Origin: Casuarius casuarius
Taxonomy: Eukaryota; Chordata; Aves; Casuariiformes; Casuariidae
DNA length: 64,000 nt
Assembly (NCBI GenBank): GCA_003342895.1
Contig: PTFA01000317.1
Location: 805,109-869,108 of the forward strand
Direction of reading: 5' to 3'
The notes under the pieces were generated by a model. It saw only the letters and a program-made list of their open reading frames with translations. It made no database searches and was not told the DNA's origin. The stretch's first letter is position 1, and each line of letters begins with the position of its first letter. A program made the position numbers and the translations under genes. This document shows, one piece after another, positions 1 through 12,300 of the stretch.

Positions 1-1310
1 CCGACCCTCCCTGGACAAAATGCACCGAAACCCGGCAAGGATGCAAAAAACACGCACCCATCGGGGGGGTCCCTAGGGTGCTGCCCCCCCCTTGGGGCCT
101 CAGCACTGCCCCCCCTTTACAGCACCACCCGGGGGGCTCCCCCCCCCCCAGCCAATCCGCGGCGGGCAGCCCCCAGGCCACGCCCCCTTTTTCCCACGCT
201 CAATTTGTCAAAGGACCCCCGGCGAGGGATGCTGACCCCAAGGGGGTTTGGGGGGGGGGCAGCCAGGTTCCCCCCCCCAACCGCGGTGCTGGGGGGCCCC
301 CACCGAGATCCCGGCCGGGTGTTTTCCTCCCTGCGCCACGGCGGCGGCCGGGGATGCTCTTGGCAGGCCGAGAGGGGCCTCGCTCGCCGCCTCCGACCTG
401 CCCGCGCTGCATCGCCGCCGTTTACCTCCTCGCCGGCCCCTCGCCTCGGCAGCGGCGGTGCCTGCTCGCCGCAGCAACGCTGGCTCCGGCTTTGGGGAAG
501 ACGCAGCTGCAAGCGCTCGCTCCGGCGTGCCCGGCGGAGAAGCGGTTCCCAGCCATCTCTCCCCCCCGGCAGACACGTGGTCGCGCACTCTCCACCCCCC
601 GCCTCGCCGGCCGGGCTCGGTGCACCCCAAACCCCCAACGTCCCCGGTGCGGCGAGGCCCCGCTTCGCCCACCGCTCGCTTCCCGGGATGCCGGTGCTTT
701 CCCGCGGGCCGACGCCGAAATGCTTTTGCTGGAAGCACGGCGAAATCGGGGAGGCCGCCAGCACCGGCTGCTGGGAGAGAGACCCCCAAATGCCGTCGCC
801 GGAAGAGTGACCAGCTCGACAGCATCTAACAGCAAAAAAGTGGGCGATCCAAGAACAAAACAGTTTGTGGTTTCGGCACCCGCCCGGGAAGGACGCGGCC
901 CCAAAGGCGGCACCGCGGGGAAGAGCACCCCGAAGCCGCCCCGGCCCCCGCAGGGACCCCGCGCCGGAGGACGGGCCGAGCCCGCAGCGGGGCATCGCTC
1001 CGCCGGCGCCCGGCGAGGACGCGTCTCATCAATCCCCGTTCCCTGCCTTTTGGCCGGCGGCCAGCGGCTCGCTCCAGGCTGTTCCCGGGAACTCGCCGTC
1101 TCCGAGCGGGCGACGGCCGGTCCCTCTCCGGCGTCTGGAGCCACCGGAACCGCCGCTCTTTTGGCTCAGCTTCCCGGCTGCAGAAACGACCCGATTAACA
1201 ACAAAAGCCACAACCAAAAAGCCATCGGCGACACTAACGCGGGAGGCACGAAGCGGCTCCTTCCAGCACCACCACTGCTCCTCTGATAGGGCCAAGGCCG
1301 CTTTTTGGGC
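1..1310. promoter_or_regulatory. GC-rich, CpG-rich block with long G and C homopolymer runs
   Basis: The sequence is strongly GC-rich with abundant CpG and repeated runs of 6-10 C or G, then drops abruptly to ordinary composition after about 1310. I see no exon with convincing splice sites or recognisable protein. The long open frames here follow from base composition (few stop codons). By synteny, the gene after HP1BP3 in mammals is SH2D5 on the same strand, so this could be the promoter CpG island of that or another neighbour starting here and running off the left edge. That assignment is inference. Confidence 0.5.
250..278. repeat. G10/C9 hairpin-forming pair
   Basis: A run of ten G (250-259) is followed, after about ten bases, by nine C (270-278), so nine G:C pairs can form. 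The preceding GGGGGTTT also gives G-quadruplex potential on the plus strand. Confidence 0.8.
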
Positions 1311-2179
1311 ACTTTTTACACATCAAGACATGAGGAAAGTGGACGCACACACGCTTTTAAACAAACCTCAGTTTCACAACAAATCCTTGAAGGCTTTACG
1401 TGTTTTATAACAAGTGCTGACCACTGCAACCCGCCTTTGCCATTTACTAATGTTTCTAATTGCTTTACATCCCCGCGGATCAGTCTTGGATTGGCACTTT
1501 CGCTTTCCCGGGTTCCCCTCAGCTGCGATTGGCCTTAACCTGCTTTTTACACCCTCTTCGACCTTGTCATGGGGCTGCGAGCAATCTGGGGCACTTGCAT
1601 GGGAATTTTTTCAGCCCTGAGCTGTTGCACGCAGCACACGAGGATCGCAATAGAAAGATTAAATCGAATAAGGCTATTTCCTCCGTTTTGCCTCTTATTT
1701 CTAGAGGGTCTTCCACTACTCGCGGCACGGTACGTGCCAAGCGCCCTCCGAAAGCACGCTGAGCAACGCGCCTGTCGGGTCACATCTGCATCACTCGCGC
1801 TCCCCTGTCCGCGGCTCCGTGCGGGAGAGCAGGTCGAGCGGGGCAAAGAGGGCAGAATTTCAGCTGGTTTGTACATTGGCGCTTTTTCTCCCCCTTGACG
1901 CTACCAGGGGGCAAGGTGAGAAGAGCGGCGCAAGGTTCAAACAGCTTCTTCTTCTTCACCTTCGTCTCCAGAGAAACCGAGGAAAGAAAAGGTCACGAGT
2001 CCAACCAACTACAGAGCTTGGCAGGGGCTCAGACTAAAATAGCCCTCTCTTTCAAGCTGGCAGTACAGTTTTAACAAAGATTTGCCTCCGTGGCAATCCA
2101 CGCCTACGGCAGTTCCCTCCCCTCGAGACCTCCAGGAGGAGAAAGCTGTGGCGAGGCAGATAAAGGACACGCGAAGCAA
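1311..2179. other. Intergenic stretch, nothing recognised
   Basis: This lies between the GC-rich block and the end of the HP1BP3 transcript. The composition is mixed. I see no coding exon, RNA gene or repeat family that I can name. Confidence 0.5.
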
Positions 2180-3099
2180 GCCTGGAATCTAGTTTCATTT
2201 TATTTTAGCAAACTGCATGTTCTTCACTTATCAACATCTCTACATTAGCAATTGTATAGCTCTCCAACTTTTCTTTTAAAAAAGGGTAAACAAGAAGTGA
2301 CAAAACGCAGGCTCTTCATCTCTTAAAAACATTTGAAAGTTGGATTCAAGAAGACTTTTATATATTTTGGTTTTAAGGTAACAGATGTGGCGTGGAAACA
2401 CTAATTCAAATCACCCGCCTTACCGAGAACTACCCCTTCTGGAGCCCCTCCGACCCCAGAAGATCAGTACAGTCTGCAGCCTCCGTTTACTGAAGACCCG
2501 ACTCATCCTCAAGCGAAACTTGCTGGTGTGAAGGAGCCAAACGCAACATCTCCTTAGCGTATCGCTATAATGGCCAAGCAGAAAGAAGCGCCTCCAGGCC
2601 TCAGCGCAAGTGCTGTATAGACACCGCCTCTTCGCGGAGGCGTTAAGGACCTCGTCATGCAGGGGATCTACGGAGGACTCTACTGCAGTTGTACCTTCTC
2701 GTTAAGAATTATATTTCCCCAATCATCCTGTTCCTGCTGTCTAAAGATATAAAGATCTTCTCTGAAGAATTTTTAAAAGCCGGCCCCACCCCGCACCCCC
2801 CTCCCCACCCAAACCCAGAGGAACACCATAAAATGTACAGATTATATGTCCTAGAAAAGTCCTAAAATTATTGCAGAAACTAAAGATGACTTGTTCCAGG
2901 GGAGGGGCGGGCATGAGGCACAGCATCAGGATCTAACAAATGCTTGGGATGGTTTGATTTAGTTTTCAGCTTTTTCCCCATCATTCAAGAAAAAAAAATA
3001 AAGAAGTGTTTAAGCATCAGAACTAAAATACAAATGCACGTTGACTTTATAAAACAAGATTGTGGATTTGACCATGGGATTCCCTGACACTGGAAAAAT
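2180..3099 (-). other. HP1BP3: HP1BP3 3' UTR
   Basis: This is the sequence downstream of the HP1BP3 stop codon on the minus strand, down to about 20 bases past the first good AATAAA. It is AT-rich with no open coding potential. The exact cleavage site near 2180 is inferred from the signal position. A longer or shorter alternative 3' end cannot be excluded. Confidence 0.6.
2199..2204 (-). terminator. HP1BP3: Probable HP1BP3 poly(A) signal AATAAA
   Basis: The plus strand reads TTTATT, giving a canonical AATAAA on the transcript strand about 900 bases after the stop codon. It is the only canonical hexamer I noticed in the right orientation between the stop codon and the GC-rich block. Confidence 0.6.
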
Positions 3100-3385
3100 T
3101 TACTTTTTTGCCCGGAGAGATTTCCTCATGGTGGATTTGCCCTTGGCAGAGGGTTTCACTTCCTTTCTCCCGCTGGCTGCTGGTTTCTTGGAAGAGCTGC
3201 CACCGGAGGGTTTCTTGATGGCTGGGGCTGCTGGTTTGGCTTTCTTAGCAGGAGTTTTGACCTTGGGAGGGGGCTTTGCTTTCCCCCGGCGGGCTGCAGG
3301 GGTTTTTCTCGGCTTGGGCTTGGACTCCCTTCGCTTCATTGGGGGGGCCCTGCTCCGTGATTTTGGAGGAGGTCTCTTCTGCATC
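3100..3385 (-). CDS. HP1BP3: HP1BP3 coding exon 12 (C-terminal tail and stop)
   Basis: This exon encodes residues 464-558, a tail rich in Lys, Pro, Ala and Arg that ends in KSTMRKSLRAKK before TAA at 3100-3102. The acceptor is TTCTGACAG at 3387-3386. The first base completes an Arg codon from exon 11. Repeated PAKK/KKPSG-type units resemble the C-terminal tail of histone H1 and suit DNA binding. Confidence 0.96.
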
Positions 3386-6300
3386 CTGTCAGAAAGAAAG
3401 GCAGCACAAGATCAGAGCGGAGGTGCAAACACCACCCAGAGCAGAAGTCCTGGACTCGATTCACATCGGCAAAGCCGATCTTGGCATTCTTGTTCTTTAC
3501 CGCAAAGATTCCTGTGTGCAGCAGCACATTTCATTATCTAAATCCCAAAGAGCAAGAAATCCTGTGGCGGATCTTGCCATGCCAAGCACTTCTCATTTCC
3601 CACAGTGCTCTGTCAGATGGGTTTCCAACTCCTTTGTTAGGCATATAAAACATATAAATAACAACGATGAATCGATCTAAGTCGATTATCAAAACAATTC
3701 AAAGACCTAAGCATTCTCTCTCCCTCTACAAGTGGAATTTTATTACTTAATGAACACTACTCATCTTAAATCCATACTCTGAGTGAGACAGGTTTCATAT
3801 TTGGCTACTGAACTGCAAATAGTATTGTAGGGAATTGTTATCCTAATGAAACACTTAATAAGTACAAAAAAGTCCCATGTGAGACCTCACACTTCTGTGA
3901 AGCTCAAAGGGCACATGGGAGAGCTAAAGGCAATACAAAATAAATATGGGCTCTTCTCATCTGGAGGAAAAAGACATTAGTTTCAAGTTACTAAATGGAG
4001 GAGATCAGGATCTCTGGAGCAAGCTGCTGCTTCTGCAGGCTGCTGGAGTACAGCACGTGTCCCAGAGAAGTCCTGATCCTCACAGTGCCCAAGAATTCAA
4101 CCACAAGAGAAACTCCCAACACTTCCTGAGCAACAGCCTTGCGGATAAATAGCCACAGCAGGAGAACAAACCCCGCAGATCTACGCTCAGGCATTTCGTC
4201 TTTGGAGACCAGTGAACTGCTGTATTCCTGCGACCTTCTGTGTATGATATTTATTACTCATGCAGACTACCCTGTCTCAGTATGTGCTCTCAGCTCTGAA
4301 GAAATGACCACAGAAATAGCAATGGTCATCACCACCCCAAAGTCGTCCCGAACAGAGCAATCAGGACAACGTCACTATCTCAGGGTCTTTAGGAAGATCT
4401 AATAATCCTCACTTTCTGGCATCGCATTATTTCAAGAGATCCAGAAGGAATCCACCTGGAAGAGTGAGGTGCTCTCTACACCTGTGACCAAAGAGTCACT
4501 TTTACTTGGTCCGAAGGGGCCCATGTATCTCTAATGCTGTCATACCTCTTCTTTGGTGGTGGCTCTTCCTCCTCAGACTCTTCCTCTTCAGATTCTTCTT
4601 CCTCCTCAGACTCCTCCTCTTCTTCCTCATCAGATTCCTCAGAGTCCTCATCCTGCTGCTTCTCTGGGTAGAGCACACCTGGGCTACAAGAGCACCCTTG
4701 TTAGAGCAAGACTACTCACTTCTAAGGATACAGCTGAAGGGTCAGCAAGCCGTGGGTAACCCTGGCTTACCAGGCACTGCTGCTCATCTTCCTGCAAGAT
4801 TACAGCTTTGAGCCTAATCCAAAAAACCCGACTTCTGCGCTTCTTGCTATTTGAAACCAACAGTATTTTGTCTCTGCAATGGCGGAAGTGCAACTGCTTG
4901 TAAGTCACCAGGAATGCCGTAGCCCTCCCCTCCCTAGGCTGCCCTTCTCCATTTCTCTTCCTCATTGCCTCTTTCTCCCGTTGCAAACATGGGAAGACAG
5001 ACAACAGGACAAGATCAGACTTCAGCGACTCTGAATGCAAGCCGGAGCCACTGAGGACTTACATGTACGCAATAAAGGAAGGTGGGAAGCAGAGACTTTA
5101 ATGACTACGTTACCGTTTGGCTCTTCATGGGACACTAAGTCACCATCCCTGTGCTCCAAGTGGCCCAGCACAATATACATTCACAGCAGGGGAAGAAAGG
5201 CTCTTGCAGTCTCGCAGTAGCTAATCTAGGTTACCTTCCCTCTCCCCCACATCAGCATTAGGAAAAGCAAACAGCTGGGTCCTACTCATTACGAGCATTC
5301 TTGCATTAAGCAGCACCACACACTCTACCTGCTCATGCAAGTTTGTTTTAGCATGGGAACACTTAAATAGCCACCATCCTGCAAAAAGCATCATGACAGA
5401 ATCCCCGAGAATATTTAGCCCAATGTTTTTATTACCCTTAAAAGCTTCCCTTGCTAATGAAGTCAGCTTTATGTCCAATCGCAGTCGGACACCCAATTAA
5501 AGTCACTGTCTAGAGCGAGATGGGTGACAATGTTGTGGTTCGTCTGTTACTAAACCCTACAAAAACTTTCCTGTGAATATGAAGCTGGTCTATGAAATTC
5601 AGCAATGCTATCTGGCTGATCTATGAAATACTCATCTTTAACATTGTTTTACAGCCAAGCTCTTTACCTAGGATAATACGGGAAGCAGAGCTGAAAAGTT
5701 CCACTGAAGCCCTTTCCAGAAATTTGCTCCATCCATCCATTCTTCTCACATTTCTGCAGGGTTCTCTTCAGTAGATGCACTGTGAAATGTCAAAGAAAGG
5801 CTGCATTACATCTTTATCCAGTCACCCGTCTCAAAGTCATCGCTTTCTGCAGTGCCCTCTGAAACCAGAGATGGAGAGTCAGGATGAAGTGTCCTTTGTC
5901 CAGGACACCTGGAGTGCAATGGACCAGCACTGGAGATCAGAGACTCACGGACACGCCTCCCCGTGCTTCCTTCCACACTCGGCAAAGACCAGCCGCTATG
6001 TGTAGGACCCAGCTAGACCATTGTGTTTAGAAGTTTTAGTATGTCTTATTTAGAGGGAAATCTTTTCAGTTAATTTTCAAGAAGATAGTAGCACTGTTCC
6101 TAAACACTGCAAATGTGGCTTTAAACGCTCCAAAGGAAGAAATCGAGAACAGACCAGGTGCTTGATGTTACGATCAGAGGCTCCTCCCTTCTAAATACAT
6201 CCAACAGAATCACTTAACCATTTCTGTCAACATTTAACCCAAGCCTCAGCTTTCTTCCACCAGTTCTAAAAAGTAGGGTTTTTTTAAAAAGTCTCTACTC

Positions 6301-9300
6301 TGTTTTTGCTCTCCTCTCCCTTGTGTTCTAAAATTTGTATTTGCTGCCTCCTTCCTTGCTCTGTTTTTTTTTTAATGGGAAAATATTTGGTCTAGAATTT
6401 TTACTTTTTACTTTTTTTTTTTTTTTTAATACTCTTTTTACTCCAATCTTCTGTTCCATTGTGCACTGTGTAAGCTTTCTAACCAAAACAGCACAAGTAC
6501 AGGGGATCTCTGCCTCTGGCAAAGGAATGAAGTTCTTTAATCCGTTCAAAACCATTTTCAGCTTAAATTAGGGGGGACCATTTACATATTTAGCTCCCTC
6601 CAAGCCAAGGGAAAAGCAAACCTTGCCCTGAAGCACATTCCAAAGAGGTCCACTTGAGGAATGGAAAGAGAAAAATCCCAAGAAGTGTGCTGGTTAAACT
6701 GTCATCTGAATCTGTTCTGCATGATTAATGGAAAGGTATTCACTCAAACTGCTTATTCAATGCCACTGAAATGGACTTTTATCAAGAACTGACATTTCAC
6801 AGCAAGAAAATCACTTGGGACAATGCCATACCTTCACCAGCCTACAGACTACTTCTGCTGAAAAGTTTTCATTTAAATGGCACTGAAAGAGCTTACACAA
6901 CTAATTGAATGGATTGTATCCATTAAACTATCAGTGTTCCAACACTAGGCTCTTAAGCGTCCAAGAACTTTTTAAAAACACGCACTTCTATGAAGAGGGA
7001 CAGAACATACAACATCAGGCTATTTTTACGCTAGGTACCAAAGATCAATAGCAGCATGTAAAGGATTTGACTGGAGTTGGAAGTGTGAAAGACCAACTGG
7101 GGAAGAGTGTAGTGCACTGCCTCTGTAGTATCTACCTGCCTGCTTTTACATCTCACCAGATCTTCCTGCAGCTGCTCCTAAAAAGGAGTAGAGATCATCA
7201 AAATTATTTGTATCTAATGGAAGACAGAAAAAAACAAATCGCAAGCTGAAATTTCCTTATCTGCCTTGCAAGACTGACAAGTGCTGGAGGCAGGCTAAGC
7301 ACAGGCCTCCAAAGACCAGGGCTGAAGTTTCCAGTGGTCCTGAAAGCAAATAATGCAAGGGCTTAGTTAGCCTGGGCGCTCTCCTCCCTGCCCCAAGACG
7401 AAGAAGTTGCATTTGACATCAATCTCTAATCGGCAGAGGGCCTCAGGCAACTTCTTTAGCCCACGCTGCTGGGAGGAAAGCTGCGCTCCTCTACACGGCA
7501 GTAAGCCCTGCGTCAAGCGGCCATGCTGATGCAGTGCTCCAGCTCCAGATGAAGAGTGCAGAATCAGCAGTCTCCTCTCTAGCCCCGTATCCTGAGGGAC
7601 AGCACCAGCACTGTGAAACCACAGTAACAAGCTGATCTACTTTTGGTCTGACTCTAGCAGAGACTTTGGCGAGCTCACGCTGCTTCAAATGACCTTCTGC
7701 TTAGGTTAAACAACTGCATAAGGGGCTCAGATCAAGTAATGCAAATAAGCCATTGGAAGATCTACTTTAAAGTCTCTGTTGTCCTTCCTTCTGCGAATGC
7801 AAAAGCCAAAGCAGACATTAGTGTCATTACTGGGAAGAAAGATGTGCCAAATCTCTTTCCAAATACAACAGGATTAGTTTATTCCTTCACTTGCTTAACC
7901 TTTTAAACTCAGAGTGAGAGGAGGATCTCCAGGAAGTCAGTAGAAGGGGTGCTGGTAGGATTTTTAAGTTAGATTGTGCAACTCCTCTAAATAAAACACA
8001 GCTTGGAACTACCTTTATTCCAAGCTGTAGCCTCCCAAAAATCAAGAGAGACAGACAAAAATCAACTTTGTGATTTAAAAACAATGAAGGACTCGAATAC
8101 TATTCGCCTTCCCTGAGAACAGGCTATAGACAAGATAAACAAGCATTATGTCTCAGAAATTAGCCTTTGTCAGGCTTGAAAGAAACTAATAGGTATAAAA
8201 ATACTGAGCATCTCTGCAAAGCAGTTTTCTCTCTGCACAACAAAGAGTGGAGCAGCTGCCAGTTCCCCAGCAAGCTCAGCTGAATAGTTCAAAGATGCTG
8301 CAAAGACGCAGCTGCAGGACTTTCAGAGTGTGAAAAAAGAGTCCCAGAGATTGGTACTTTACCCTGGAAGTTGGAGTTGGTCCCTGGGTGGTTTTCCAGG
8401 ATATACTTCTTCAGCGCTGTGGTGGAGCAGGTCTTCGGTTCATTCATGGCAGCGATAGCAGACAGGATGGCATCTTCCATCAGAGTCCCACCCAGCAGGG
8501 GCTTCTCCCCTGATTTCTTCAGCTATTTTCCAAGGAGGAAGAGAAAAGCATCAAGACAAAATTCTCCCAAACCAGGTCAGGACAAGCTCCTCTGCACCAG
8601 GTGGGTCGGCGCTCCTGCATTAGCACAGATACGTTTTATATTAAAACACTGCAGAGGGAACGCTGCTCTCCCAGCTTTAATGGGAGGACAGGCCTATTTA
8701 GTCAACTGGCCTGGAGTGCTTTTTATTGGTAACACATTGTCCCAGTCCCAAAATACTGTGCAAGTATGTGGCAATCTACGGGTCTATCACTCGGGAAGGG
8801 AATAAATCAGATCCTCCTCCATCCCACAGACCAAATGTACCTAAGAGACATCTATGGCACAGACATGAGGAAAAGACACTGCAGACATCTGGGGTACCTA
8901 CTGCACTTGCAATTAGTGACGGGAAGGAAAGCTTACCCCACCATCTCCCCTACTGTGCTAGTGAGTCAGAGCTGAAGCAGTGTGTGGAGCACGCTAAGCA
9001 AGGAAGGCGGGGGGTCTGTTCCAGAAATGTAGACCAAGAGGAGAATGAGAGTCCTACTGCTTCATAGTTTGACAACTGCTGAATTTGACAGGCTGCTAGA
9101 GAAAGGTGTGCCCAATAAAACGGTGGGGGGTGAGGGGGAAGGCACATTAACACAAATCAAAGGATAGTGGTCAATATAGTTGATAAAGCAAGATGAACTC
9201 TGGCTCTGACCTGGAATGTCCCGGATGCTCCTTTCCCTGTGATCTGCTCTAACTGGCCTTTCTCTACAGCTCTCTGCAGGGCATTCTTCAACAGCTGGGG

Positions 9301-12300
9301 TCTGAAATGCAGGCGGATAAAGCTTTACTGACACACTGATGCCGTAAAAAATAAACAGAGAAACAACACCTTATACAGAGCGTGAGAAGAGCAGTACTTA
9401 CATGTGGTACATGCCTACATACAGACATTTTAAATGGAAATCTGTTAGCAAGTGCCGATTATATGAAAAGAACAATGTATGTTAGCGGATATTCAACCGC
9501 AAGGCTTTCTTGGCATCACTGTGTACCCAGAAGCAGACAAGCTTCACTTGGAAGGATTTACTCATTTTAAGAAGCACATTTGGAGACAGCACTAGGTGGG
9601 CAATGAGTCACTCAACTGAGAGACAGACAAGGGACTGAGTACAAGCCCCTCTAAAAGGCAATACGTACGGTTTTCCTAGATTTACCTCCTCCCCTGACCC
9701 TTGACCTGCTCCCTACGGGCAAACCGACAGATTACTGTGTGCACTGGTTAACGCATTCAGAAACAAGTGCGACAAGACACCAAGAGGCCTTCATATCCGT
9801 GCAGCTGGAGGGATCTGATTTTGGTTAAGGGTAGAGATGTGCAAAACAATACTAGTGTCAAACATCAGGAACAGAGATAGGGTGTAGAGAGATGCAGAAA
9901 AAGGCAGAGCTTTTCTCAAGCTCTCCTGCAGGCTCTACAATGCAGAGCACCACCTGTCTGCTGCCGGATGAAATACCGGATCAAATCACCTTGAAAGTGA
10001 AGCAAAACCAGAGGACACTAGTGTTTCAAGGCTATTTGGGAGTCCTGCTTGCAAAAGTGTACCCCTGCACCTACCTTACATCTACTTTGAGTTTGGGGTA
10101 ATACTGAGACACATATTTCTTGATCAGGCTGTAAGAAGCTTCCTTCGGCTCACAAAGGCGGGTGAATGCCAGCGGCAGGATGTCTTCCAGCTTGACCTGT
10201 TGCTCTGGAGTCGAAGCAGAAGTGCTTTTCTGAAACAGATGTGTTTTTAAGCATCAGTGGGGCCTGGGACTTTGGGTTTTCTGAACCCGCAACACACAGG
10301 TGGGGAGAGCTACTGACATTGGCCACAGATCTTGAAAAACAAGTTCTATAGAGCAGTTCTTTACACTGAGAATTTAAATGTTTAGCAGTTTAAGCAAAAT
10401 CTAGGTAATTTGGCTGGAATTTCATAGGAGTCTTAGGACTCTTTCCTTGCTACCCTTCCATGGGAGTCAGGTGAAAATGATTCACACTGACACCAAATGA
10501 AAAAACAGCAAAGGCAAGACACTATCCTGAGTGTTTACATAGGTCAAATCCACCCCAAAACTGACAGCCAAACGTGATTGGGCTTTTTTAAGTTGGCAGA
10601 AAGAAATCTTGATTCTTTTCCCTGAATTTTCCTCTGTCACTTCCCCTACTAAGAGGGGAGGGATGATCAGAAAAGAGAGATCTTTGCACAGAAAAGAAAA
10701 TGGGGAAATGTGCAGAACTCCAGTCAGATTTTGGTGCTGAACAGCAGCTTTGCAAACAGTCAAACGGGTAAGGGTGCTGCTCACCCAGACAGCCGCTTGA
10801 CTGCTAGCTGAATTCACTGAAAACAAGAGTGAGCTATTCATTTTGCTGCAACTTGGGGAAAGTAACTAGGAACAAATACACCAATTGGCTGCAGACAAGA
10901 AAAGCGATGTGTTAGCAGGTATCAGGTACTTTATTCAAGCTTCTCATGAAGCCAGTGAGCTCTATTTAAAAAGAAGTTACACTGTAACACTGTGCAATAG
11001 TACCAAGTGTGTCACTGTTACCTTTAGTTCTAGGACTTTTGGTCTCCTCAGGAGCCACAGGTAATCACGAATGCATTACAATACTCTCTGAATTCACCCA
11101 CCTAAGCTGTGGGGGGGATCATCAATACCAGCTAAGCGTTCTGTAACTGCAGCATTAGAGATGTGTTTCATACACCCAGCACAGTGGGGAGCGATGGACA
11201 GCAATGTTACAACCACCACTAACTGTGAGGACTAGGCTCAAACAACAGATCACATTTTACCACCCCAGAACAATATACACCCAACATTAGCAGCTTTCTT
11301 CCAGAAGACTTAAGATATTGTCTTCTGCCTCCTCCTGCCCTCACCGCTGAGGGAAAATCTTAATCTGACAGTCCTGAACACATACAACAGGAATAGCAGT
11401 AGCACAAAGTTCTCTTACAATACCTGAGAGGCATCTGTCTCTACCAGGTAAAGACAGAAGAAGAGTTTCACAGTTATTCCTATTTCTGCCTCTGAACCAA
11501 AGCCTAGTGGTTTCATGTAAAAATTTTAAAACTAAGATTTTGATTATTTTACCTGGTTTTAATTTTTCATACTAGTTTTCTGATTCTGATTTTAGTGGAA
11601 CAGATGTTTAAATTACTTTACTTGGGGAGGAAAGGTAGAGCAAGGAAGAGAAAACTGTTTGGACTGGGGTTAAGCACATTTTGTAAGATGCAAGTGTTTA
11701 AGTGGAACCCACAAATATTTTTCTGAGTAGTGTTTAAAAGGATCCATCTTACCTTTCTGTCTCTGGCTTTGGGAACAGTTTTTCCTGCATTAGACACTAC
11801 CACAAAGCTCCCAGAAGCTCCCTTCCCTTTCACCTAATTTGAAAAAAAAGACTATTTCAGTCTTCAACAGACAAAGCAACTTACAGTAATAACCATCTCA
11901 AAGAGCCTACTTAACATCATTACAAAGATTGAGGATGCACTGCTATGCTGGTGATGGGCTGTTATGTCAGAGGCCAGATTTGAATCCGCTGCTTTCATCC
12001 ACAGAGGGCAACCTGTTCAAACGTGAAAGCGACGTTCCCCCTAACAACAGGGGCCTGAGCTTCTGTAAGATTAGAAACCACACTAGCTAGCAAGACATTA
12101 CTAACATACTCTGTCATCCTGAGCAGGAGATCCTAAGAGAGTTGATATTACAGGCATAAACTACACTGTTAGAAGAAACATGCTGATGCAGAAGTGAAGT
12201 TGGTAGACTCAGTTTGAAGACGCACGCTGCTGCAATGCTATGTGACACAATTCAAAACCAAGACACAGTCATCCACGCTACACAAAAGACATCCTTGCAG

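Noticed and set aside
78..1286. 402-codon plus-strand open frame (and overlapping frames on both strands) at the left end
   Set aside because: All six frames are long here because the sequence is CpG/GC-rich and poor in stop codons. The translation is Pro/Arg/Ala/Gly low-complexity with no recognisable domain and no splice structure.
4546..4678. Alternative acceptor CCCAG|GTGTG for HP1BP3 exon 11
   Set aside because: It would break the reading frame with exon 10. The TTGTAG five bases earlier restores the split Ser codon and the SPGVLYP sequence.
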